Below, piece after piece: positions 42,840-49,188 of a DNA stretch of 64,000 nucleotides. Source of the DNA: UBA966 sp046350355 (GTDB lineage: Bacteria; Planctomycetota; Phycisphaerae; Phycisphaerales; SM1A02); NCBI GenBank assembly GCA_046350355.1, contig JAXMAN010000001.1:1416684-1480683 (forward strand), read 5' to 3'. A model generated the notes under the pieces. That model saw only the letters and a program-made list of their open reading frames with translations. It had not been told where the DNA came from and did not search any database. Each line of letters begins with the position of its first letter. Position 1 is the stretch's first letter. The position numbers were made by a program, and so were the translations under genes.

Positions 42840-43369
42840 CGTCCCGGTGAGGCGCGGTCGAGCGCGGCGCGCACATGCGGCGCGAGCTCCGGCAGGCGCG
42901 CGCGCTGCTGCGCCGGCGCCAGGTGCACGAAGCCGCGCACCGTGCCCAGGCACGCCGCCGCGCCGCAGTGGCACGCGAAGGGCTCGGCGAGCTCCAGCTC
43001 CGTCGTCGTGTAGTCGAAGGTGACGAGCTCGCCCGGCGCGATCGCGCGCCGCGCCACGAGCAGGCGTTCCTGCGCGGCGACGCGCGCGTTGGGATCGCAG
43101 CTGTGGTTGAGGTAGCGCCAGGGATACGCGCGCTGCAGCGACTCCTCGTCCATCTCGCGCGCGGCCTCGACATGCGTGTCGATGTCGAGCTGGATCGAGT
43201 GGCGCGAGGGCCGCCGCACGATCGCGCCGTCGAAGAAGAGGATGCGCTCGCCGGGCGCGATCGCGCGCTGCGCGATGGCGGCGACGCCGTCGGGCGTGCG
43301 CTGCACGCGGACGGTTCCGGAGGCGATGGGGGAAGCGACGGGGGCGGCGGCGGGAGTCGGAGCGTTCAC
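42836..43369 (-). CDS. SET-domain protein-lysine methyltransferase-like protein
   Basis: 177 aa from a GTG. The SET core is seen in AIAPGERILFFDG, the pseudoknot RYLNHSCDPNARV and GELVTFDYTTTE, followed by a post-SET Cys cluster FACHCGAAACLGTVRGF. SET enzymes transfer methyl groups from SAM to lysine side chains. Translational coupling (ATGA) with the amino-acid-activating NRPS suggests that the target is a lysine-containing product or the partner enzyme rather than histone-like proteins. The start is the least certain part: the GTG at 43369 has no Shine-Dalgarno, and the nearest TANNNT hexamer (TACGAT, 43434-43439) is 64 bases away. Confidence 0.87.
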   Translation of the reverse strand: MNAPTPAAAPVASPIASGTVRVQRTPDGVAAIAQRAIAPGERILFFDGAIVRRPSRHSIQLDIDTHVEAAREMDEESLQRAYPWRYLNHSCDPNARVAAQERLLVARRAIAPGELVTFDYTTTELELAEPFACHCGAAACLGTVRGFVHLAPAQQRARLPELAPHVRAALDRASPGR

Positions 43370-43486
43370 GGAGTCGCCACGGGGCGCTCCGCGCGTCGCG
43401 ACGCCGCGCCGTGCGGAGCAGTGCGGGGGCGCGATCGTAAGGGCAAACGGGCCTGGCCGCGCGACCATCCCTCGTCTGGGGTTCGG

Positions 43487-43492
43487 TACCTT
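43487..43492 (+). promoter_or_regulatory. -10-like TACCTT of the coiled-coil secreted protein (leaderless)
   Basis: TACCTT ends 6 bases before the ATG at 43499; no Shine-Dalgarno is present. Confidence 0.5.
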
Positions 43493-43498
43493 GGTGCC

Positions 43499-44305
43499 AT
43501 GATCACCACCCACTTCCGGTCGGCTGTGGTCGCACTCTGCATGCTCCTGGGGTCCCTCGCCCCGCTGGCGCATGCGCAGGACGGCCTCGAGAACATCAAC
43601 GCGGAGATCCTGCGGCGCATCGCGCGCCTGGAGGCGGAGAACGCCGACCTCAAGGCGCGGGTCGAGATGCTGGAGATCCGCCTGGGCGGCGGCTCGGGGG
43701 CGCCCGGCGCAGGCGGCGCACCGGCCGCGGGCACGGCCCCGGCGGCCCCGTCGGGCGTGACGCCGGCCCCCACGATGAAGTTCTTCGCGTTGGAGACGCA
43801 GCCGGTCGACCCCGACCTGGCCAAGCGTGCGCAGACGCTGCGCGACGATGTCGCCCAGCTCCAGACGCAGGCGCAGGCGCTCGAGTCGCAGCTCGGCCAG
43901 CTCTACGACGAGAGCTCGCAGAACTCGGGTTCCTCGTACGGCGGCGGCGGGGGTGGCTCCTCGCAGGGCACCGCCGGCCAGCGCGGCGCGCTGCGGCGCC
44001 AGATCGAGGCGATCGACGACCAGATCGCCCGCAAGCGCGCGGAGGCGAGCAAGTGCGACCACGACCTCGCGCATCCGCCGCAGGTCATGAAGGGCTGGGA
44101 CGGCAAGCGCATCGTCGTGCTCACGATCACCGAGCAGTACGCCGGCCTGGCGAGCTCGCTGAATCCCGGCGACTTCGTCTCCTGGCGCGGCACGCGCGCG
44201 AGCCTGACCGACACGCGCGACACCTACAGCACGGTCTTCCAGCTTCGCCGCGCGACGCAGCCGCAGGGCTACGTCGATCCGCCGGGCGGCCTGCTGCCCG
44301 AGTGA
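43499..44305 (+). CDS. Secreted coiled-coil protein of unknown function
   Basis: 268 aa. The signal peptide ends about residue 26 (LAPLAHA). A first coiled coil (about 30-63, ENINAEILRRIARLEAENADLKARVEMLEIRL), a Gly/Ala/Pro linker, a second coiled coil (about 100-185, with a Gly/Ser insert) and a compact C-terminal part (WDGKRIVVLTITEQYAGLASSLNPGDFVSWRG...) follow. The family is not recognised. It is divergent from the SET-NRPS operon and 19 bases before the 2-TM protein gene, so it may be co-transcribed with the next two genes. Confidence 0.75.
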   Translation: MITTHFRSAVVALCMLLGSLAPLAHAQDGLENINAEILRRIARLEAENADLKARVEMLEIRLGGGSGAPGAGGAPAAGTAPAAPSGVTPAPTMKFFALETQPVDPDLAKRAQTLRDDVAQLQTQAQALESQLGQLYDESSQNSGSSYGGGGGGSSQGTAGQRGALRRQIEAIDDQIARKRAEASKCDHDLAHPPQVMKGWDGKRIVVLTITEQYAGLASSLNPGDFVSWRGTRASLTDTRDTYSTVFQLRRATQPQGYVDPPGGLLPE

Positions 44306-44324
44306 CCGCGCGCGGACGCACGCC

Positions 44325-44672
44325 ATGTTCGAGCACCACACCGAACCCCTCGCGCCGATCCCCGTCTTCGTCTGGCGGCTGGCCGCCTGCGTGGGCATCG
44401 GCCTGCTGCTGGTCCTCTTCTCGCTGGCCGTCGGGATGGCGGGCTACCACTGGATCGAAGGGCTGCCCTGGATCGACGCCTTCCTGAGCGCGTCGATGAT
44501 CCTCTCGGGCATGGGCCCGCTGGGCGGCACGGAGCGCACGAACGCGGCGAAGCTCTTCGAGGGCTGCTACGCGCTCTACAGCGGCTTCATCCTGCTGGCA
44601 ATCGCGGGCGTGATCCTCTCGCCGGTGGTGCATCGCGCCTTCCATCTGTTCCACATCGAGGTGCAGGATTGA
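44325..44672 (+). CDS. Small two-helix membrane protein, potassium-channel-like topology
   Basis: 115 aa. Helix 1 about 16-42 (VWRLAACVGIGLLLVLFSLAVGMAGYH), a re-entrant-looking segment about 49-66 (DAFLSASMILSGMGPLG) and helix 2 about 80-105 (CYALYSGFILLAIAGVILSPVVH). The TM1-pore-helix-TM2 order and the Gly-rich turn GMGP at the place of a selectivity filter recall 2-TM potassium channels, but the TVGYG filter is absent, so conduction cannot be assumed. I know it only as an uncharacterised family. The next gene starts with TTG overlapping this stop (TTGA). Confidence 0.75.
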   Translation: MFEHHTEPLAPIPVFVWRLAACVGIGLLLVLFSLAVGMAGYHWIEGLPWIDAFLSASMILSGMGPLGGTERTNAAKLFEGCYALYSGFILLAIAGVILSPVVHRAFHLFHIEVQD

Positions 44673-45694
44673 GCGACGCGACGACGGCGGCCCGCATCCG
44701 GCTCGCGCGTCCCGAGGACGCGCCGGCGCTCGCGGCGATCTACAACCACGCGGTGCTGGAGACGACCGCCACCTTCGACACCGAGCCCAAGGACGCCGCC
44801 GAGCGCCAGCGCTGGCTGGCGGCGCACGACGCGGCGCATCCGGTCACGGTCGCGGAGGTTGACGGGCGCGTCGTGGGATGGGCCTCGCTCACGCGCTGGT
44901 CCGACCGCTGCGCGTACGACAGCACCGCGGAGACGAGCTTCTATGTCGAGCCCGCGTCGCAGGGGCGCGGCATCGGGCGCGCGCTGCTGACGGACCTGGT
45001 CGCGCGGGCGCGCGCCGCGGGGCTGCACGCGCTGCTGGCGCGCATCACCGTGGGTAGCGAGGCGAGCGTGCGCCTGCACCGCGCGCTGGGATTCCAGCCC
45101 GTGGGCACGCTGCGCGAGGTCGGCCGCAAGTTCGGAAAGCTGCTGGACGTGGAGATGCTGCAGCTCGTGCTCGAGCCGGGCGATGCGCGCGAAGCACGCG
45201 AGTACGCACCCTACTACGAGCGCTATGTCTCGCAGGTGCCGCCGGGCGAGGTGATCGGCATCCTCGAGCGCGAGGGCGAGCGCACGCGCGCGACGCTCGC
45301 GCGCATCGGAGAGGGCAGCTCCCTCACCCTGCATCCGCCGTACACCTGGACGGCGCGGCAGGTGGTGGGGCACCTCAGCGACGCGGAGCGCGTCTTCTCG
45401 TACCGGCTGCTGCGCATCGCGCGCGGCGACGCGACGCCGCTGCCGGGCTTCGACGAGAACGCGTACATGGCGGTCGCGGACTTCGACCGCATCCCGCTGG
45501 CGACGCTCGCGCAGGAGTTCGCGCAGGTGCGCGCGGCGACGCTCTCGCTCCTGCGCGGACTGGCGCCGGAGGCGTGGCCACGACGCGGCACCGCGAGCGG
45601 CGGACCGCTCACGGTGCGCGCGGCGGCGGCGATCATCGCGGGGCACGAGCAGCACCACATGGCGATCGTGCGCCGGCGCTGGGGCGTGGAGTAG
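44669..45694 (+). CDS. GNAT acetyltransferase fused to a DinB-like domain
   Basis: 341 aa from a TTG start overlapping the upstream stop. Residues 5-172 are a phosphinothricin-acetyltransferase-like GNAT domain: LAAIYNHAVLETTATFDTEP, SFYVEPASQGRGIGRALL (acetyl-CoA loop), ARITVGSEASVRLHRALGFQPVGTLREVG. Residues about 175-341 are a DinB/YfiT-type four-helix bundle with the metal His candidates in ARQVVGHLSDAERVFSYR and AAIIAGHEQHHMAIVRRR. DinB domains are often thiol-dependent metal enzymes. The fusion is in frame with a short charged linker. The substrate is unknown; antibiotic or amine acetylation is possible from the GNAT half. Confidence 0.85.
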   Translation: MSDATTAARIRLARPEDAPALAAIYNHAVLETTATFDTEPKDAAERQRWLAAHDAAHPVTVAEVDGRVVGWASLTRWSDRCAYDSTAETSFYVEPASQGRGIGRALLTDLVARARAAGLHALLARITVGSEASVRLHRALGFQPVGTLREVGRKFGKLLDVEMLQLVLEPGDAREAREYAPYYERYVSQVPPGEVIGILEREGERTRATLARIGEGSSLTLHPPYTWTARQVVGHLSDAERVFSYRLLRIARGDATPLPGFDENAYMAVADFDRIPLATLAQEFAQVRAATLSLLRGLAPEAWPRRGTASGGPLTVRAAAAIIAGHEQHHMAIVRRRWGVE

Positions 45695-45763
45695 GTTTGC
45701 GGGCGCGCGGGAACTCGGGCGCGGGGGCGTCGAATGCGGCGGTGGTTTCCAGACCGCAAGACA

Positions 45764-45795
45764 GACGACGCCCGCGCACACGCGCGGGCGTCGTC
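45764..45795. terminator. Bidirectional terminator-like hairpin
   Basis: A perfect 14-bp stem (GACGACGCCCGCGC and its complement) with an ACAC loop, between the convergent GNAT-DinB and PEP-CTERM genes. There is no T-run on either side, so termination strength is uncertain. Confidence 0.6.
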
Positions 45796-45824
45796 GAAGT
45801 TGCGAGCGTTGCGGGTCGCGCCGA

Positions 45825-46454
45825 TTAGCGGCGACGACGGCGCAGGAGGCCAGCGGCGCCCAGGAGCGCGAGCGCGCCGGGGGCGGGGACCTCGGTGCCT
45901 TCCATCACGAAGGCCATGTCCCAGTCGGGGTTGCCGAAGGCCGTGGTCGAGACGGGCGAGGTGCCCAGACCGAAGCCGCCACCCGGGTTGTGGTACATGG
46001 AGTGCGCGCCGTTGGTGGTCGTGCTGGTGTTCCAGAACCACTGGCCGCCGCCGCCGAACGGACGGACGACCTGCGCGGAGAGCCAGTAGGTGCCCGCGTT
46101 CAGGGTGACGCTGCTCATGTCGAAGACGAGGTCGCCGCCGACCTGCGTGCCGACCACGGTGGCGACCGCGCCGGACGTGAGGTCGGGCGAGAGGAAGATG
46201 CGGGCGACCACGGCGACGTTCGCGCCCGAGTTGCCGCCGGCGCCGTCCTGACCGAAGACGGTCAGCGCGCCGAGCTGGGTCTGGCCGCTGAGCGTGAAGT
46301 CATCGAAGCAGGAGCCCGAGTAGGCCGGGAAGTCGGTGAAATCCTGCGAGGTGTAGCCATTGCCCGTGTCGTTGGGCTGGTTGACGATGACGGCCGCGTT
46401 GGCGGCGGCGACCAGCATGGCGGCGCCGAGGCTGGCGATGACGGTGTTCTTCAT
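45825..46454 (-). CDS. PEP-CTERM (VPAPG) sorted secreted protein
   Basis: 209 aa. A signal peptide (residues 1-24, ending AAANA) precedes a beta-rich extracellular body (DDFTLSGQTQLGALTVFGQDG...AGTYWLSAQVV), and the C-terminus has the tripartite sorting signal: VPAPG, a hydrophobic ALALLGAAGLL and RRRRR. Such proteins are processed by an exosortase and linked to the envelope or exopolysaccharide; no exosortase is in the window. AGGAG is placed 9 bases before the ATG at 46454. A sigma-70-like promoter lies about 150 bases upstream. Composition is less GC-biased than neighbours. Confidence 0.92.
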   Translation of the reverse strand: MKNTVIASLGAAMLVAAANAAVIVNQPNDTGNGYTSQDFTDFPAYSGSCFDDFTLSGQTQLGALTVFGQDGAGGNSGANVAVVARIFLSPDLTSGAVATVVGTQVGGDLVFDMSSVTLNAGTYWLSAQVVRPFGGGGQWFWNTSTTTNGAHSMYHNPGGGFGLGTSPVSTTAFGNPDWDMAFVMEGTEVPAPGALALLGAAGLLRRRRR

Positions 46455-46806
46455 GTCTTCGGACTCCTGTGAAAGGGGGGAACAGGGTGAAACGATCGGA
46501 CTGGGTCCGCGCTCGCTCCATCTCAACACTTGAGCGTGGAGGAAGACGCGGTCTCCGCCCTCCGAACGGAAGAGCGGTCCCAGTCCTCTACTCCGGGCTG
46601 AAAGTAGCCCCGATCCGGCGAGAGTCAAACGAGATGTCATAAAGGGGCGCGTGTCAGGAAGATTCCATGCCCGCTGGAAGCTTCACGGGAGCAAGGTTAT
46701 TGGACAATTCTGGGATTGGGGGTGCGGCTGCCGCTCCGGACGCCGCGCATCGCTTCCACCGCCGTGGTCGAATCCACCTCATCGGCTCCGTCCGCTGAGC
46801 TCTTCC
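46455..46806. other. Intergenic region between PEP-CTERM and 4-TM protein genes
   Basis: About 350 bases, relatively AT-rich for the window. It contains the PEP-CTERM leader and promoter on the minus strand. I see no gene, and no convincing promoter for the plus-strand gene at 46807. Confidence 0.6.
46601..46628 (-). promoter_or_regulatory. Sigma-70-like promoter of the PEP-CTERM gene
   Basis: On the minus strand TTGACT (46623-46628), 16 bases, then TACTTT (46601-46606). This gives a leader of about 140 bases carrying a Shine-Dalgarno. Confidence 0.55.
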
Positions 46807-47220
46807 ATGTCCGCCGCCCCTCCCTGGATGCGCCGCTGGCTCGCCTTTGCCGGCATCTACAACCTCGCCTGGGGCGCGGTGATGGTGGTGGCCCCGGTCT
46901 GGTCGTTGGGTGTGCTGGGAGTCCGTTCCGAGCACCGGGAGTACTGGCCCGAGTTCTGGGGCTGCATCGGGATGATCATCGGGGTCTACGGGATCGGCTA
47001 CCTGATCGCCGCCCGCGATCCGATCCGCCACTGGCCGATCGTCCTGGTGGGTCTGCTCGGCAAGGTCTTCGGGCCGATCGGGTTCGTCGAGGCGGCCTCG
47101 CGCGGCGCACTGCCCTGGTCGATGGGTTGGACGCTGCTGACCAACGACCTGCTCTGGTGGGCGCCCTTCGGGCTCATCCTGCTGCGCGCGCGGCAGGCGC
47201 ATCGGGAGGCGGCGCAGTGA
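46807..47220 (+). CDS. Four-helix membrane protein of unknown function
   Basis: 137 aa. Helices at about 10-32 (WLAFAGIYNLAWGAVMVVAP), 47-68, 74-95 and 104-125. The NLAWGAVMVVAP and YLIAARDPIRHWPIVLVGLLGKV segments resemble small uncharacterised proteins found in many bacteria, sometimes loosely called DoxX-like. No catalytic residues are visible. The stop overlaps the next gene (GTGA), so it is co-translated with the membrane-peptidase fusion and may form a complex with its N-terminal helices. Confidence 0.75.
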   Translation: MSAAPPWMRRWLAFAGIYNLAWGAVMVVAPVWSLGVLGVRSEHREYWPEFWGCIGMIIGVYGIGYLIAARDPIRHWPIVLVGLLGKVFGPIGFVEAASRGALPWSMGWTLLTNDLLWWAPFGLILLRARQAHREAAQ

Positions 47221-49130
47221 GCCCGTCGCCGTGGGCGCTCCTGCTGGTGGTGCACGCGGGCGCGACCTGGTTCATGACGGGGCTGATCTGGTTCGTGCAG
47301 GTGGTGCACTACCCGCTCTTCGCCGCGGTGGGCGATGCGGGGGCAGCGCGCTACGCGCAGGCGCATCAGCGCCGCACGACGATGGTGGTGGGACCGGCGA
47401 TGCTTGTCGAGGCGCTCGCGGCGATCGCGATCGCGCTGCTCGCGCCCGAAGGGCTCGTGCGCGCGATCGCCTGGACGGGCGCGGCGCTGCTGGCCGCCAT
47501 CTGGTGCTCGACCGCGGCGCTGCAGGTGCCGATGCATGCGCGCCTGGCGCAGGGGCCCGACGCGGATGCCGTGCGGCGTCTCGTGCGCGGGAACTGGCTG
47601 CGGACGATCGCGTGGAGCCTGCGCGCGGTGCTCGCGGGCGCGCTGCTGCTTGGGACGCTCGGGGCGGCGCAGGCGCCGGAAAGCGCGCCGGGAGCCGCGC
47701 CGCGCGCCGCCGCGCCGCGCGATGTGCCGCCCGCCGACGCGCCGCGCCTGGCGATCGTCGCGCCGCGCGCATGGTTGCCCGCGCTCGATGCGTTCGTGCA
47801 GGCGAAGTCCGCGCGCTACCGCGTGAACACGATCGCGCTGGAGGATGCGCTCGCGGCTGCGAAGGATGACGCCGGAGGCGGCGCGCCTCCAGGCAGCGAC
47901 GATCCCGAGCGCCTCAAGCGCCATCTGTACGCCGAGTGGAAGCGCGACCCCGCGCCGCTCTCGGTGCTGCTGGTCGGCGACGCGGACACCGTGCCGGTGC
48001 GATACATGTCGCTCGACCGCGTCTGCGAGCCCGCCTTCGACATCGCCTTCTATCCGTGCGACCTCTACTACGCGGACCTCGCGCGCGCCGACGGGAGCTT
48101 CGACGACTGGAACGCCGCGCGCGACGGGCACCACGCCAGCTACTTCGGCGAGGTGCACGGCGAGAAGCACAAGCAGGACCCGATGAACTTCGACCGCGTG
48201 AGCTACGTGCCCGAGGTCGCGCTCGGCCGCTGGCCGGTGAGCACGCCGGAGCAGGCGGCGGCAGTGGCGCGCAAGTCGATCGAGTACGACGCGTCGGTGA
48301 CCGCGCCGGCCGCGCCCACGGCGGCGAACGCGCCGCGCGCGCTCCTGGCGATGGTCGGCGGCTGGGTCGACGCGCGACCCGCGATGGACCGCATCGCCGC
48401 GGCGCTGCAGCCGCGCGTCGCGTGCGACCGGCTCTACTTCCAGGATGGCGCCGCGCAGTGGAGCTTGCTCGATCCGCCCGACGCCGCGCATGTGCTCGCG
48501 CACCTGAACGCCGCCGATGCGCGCGCTGCGCCGCGATTCGTGCTGCACGCGGGCCACGGCGCCGACGACCGCTGGGAGCAGAGCATCGGCACACACGACA
48601 TCGCCGCCATGCGCGGTGCGCCGGCGGTCTTCATGAGCGCAGGATGTTCGACGGCGCGTTTCGCGACGCTGCCGCCGTACGAGTCCTACGACGATGTTGC
48701 CGGCGCGCGCCATGCGGGGACAAACGCCGGCGAGATTTTCCGCGCGCCGCCGCCGCCGCCCGCGACCTACGCGCGCGGGGCGGACAACCGCACCGGACTC
48801 GGCGAGGAACTGGTGCGCGCGCCGCACGGCGGAGCGGTCGTCTACATCGGATGCAACACCGGCAGCCAGCCCGCGGCGCTCACGCTTTTGGCTGGTTTTG
48901 CCGATGGAATCGCGCAGCTCGCGCCGGAGCCGGGCATCCGCGACGGCACCGTCACCGCGGGGCAGTGCTGGAAGTTCGCGCTCGCGGAGTACGTGCGCCG
49001 CGAGCGGCTGATGGAGCTCGCGCCGACGCCCGACTGGTACCCCGCGAGCATCTTCTTCCAGGGGATGAAGTTCATGTACTTCGGCGATCCGACCGCGCCG
49101 GTGCTGCGCGGCGTCGCGCCGTCGCGATGA
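47217..49130 (+). CDS. Membrane protein fused to a C25 (gingipain-like) peptidase domain
   Basis: 637 aa from a GTG overlapping the upstream stop. Residues 1-150 form four helices (about 6-32, 55-77, 83-102, 130-152) like a stand-alone 4-TM family. After an Ala/Pro linker, residues about 175-637 are a caspase-fold peptidase C25-like domain: SVLLVGDADTVPVRY, DLYYADLARADGSFDDW, VPEVALGRWPVSTPEQA, the catalytic-type His447 in VLHAGHGADDRWEQS, Cys477 in VFMSAGCSTARF, and GGAVVYIGCNT. Known C25 enzymes are secreted cysteine peptidases. The fourth helix plus Ala-Gln-Ala (near residue 150) looks like a former signal peptide, so the gene probably arose by fusion. Confidence 0.85.
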   Translation: MSPSPWALLLVVHAGATWFMTGLIWFVQVVHYPLFAAVGDAGAARYAQAHQRRTTMVVGPAMLVEALAAIAIALLAPEGLVRAIAWTGAALLAAIWCSTAALQVPMHARLAQGPDADAVRRLVRGNWLRTIAWSLRAVLAGALLLGTLGAAQAPESAPGAAPRAAAPRDVPPADAPRLAIVAPRAWLPALDAFVQAKSARYRVNTIALEDALAAAKDDAGGGAPPGSDDPERLKRHLYAEWKRDPAPLSVLLVGDADTVPVRYMSLDRVCEPAFDIAFYPCDLYYADLARADGSFDDWNAARDGHHASYFGEVHGEKHKQDPMNFDRVSYVPEVALGRWPVSTPEQAAAVARKSIEYDASVTAPAAPTAANAPRALLAMVGGWVDARPAMDRIAAALQPRVACDRLYFQDGAAQWSLLDPPDAAHVLAHLNAADARAAPRFVLHAGHGADDRWEQSIGTHDIAAMRGAPAVFMSAGCSTARFATLPPYESYDDVAGARHAGTNAGEIFRAPPPPPATYARGADNRTGLGEELVRAPHGGAVVYIGCNTGSQPAALTLLAGFADGIAQLAPEPGIRDGTVTAGQCWKFALAEYVRRERLMELAPTPDWYPASIFFQGMKFMYFGDPTAPVLRGVAPSR

Positions 49131-49188
49131 TTGCGTCGCGCTCGCGACGCGTCGCGCAATCGTCGCGACGAGCGGGCGTTGATGTCGC

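Noticed and set aside
37860..43013. Plus-strand open frame of about 1717 codons
   Set aside because: It runs through the methyltransferase in another frame and antisense to the NRPS gene, and the product is Arg/Ala/Gln-rich noise typical of GC-rich antisense frames.
43370..43384. Mini-ORF (GTG-GCG-ACT-CCG-TGA) overlapping the SET-gene start
   Set aside because: Four codons with no Shine-Dalgarno; such frames arise often by chance, so a leader peptide is not supported.
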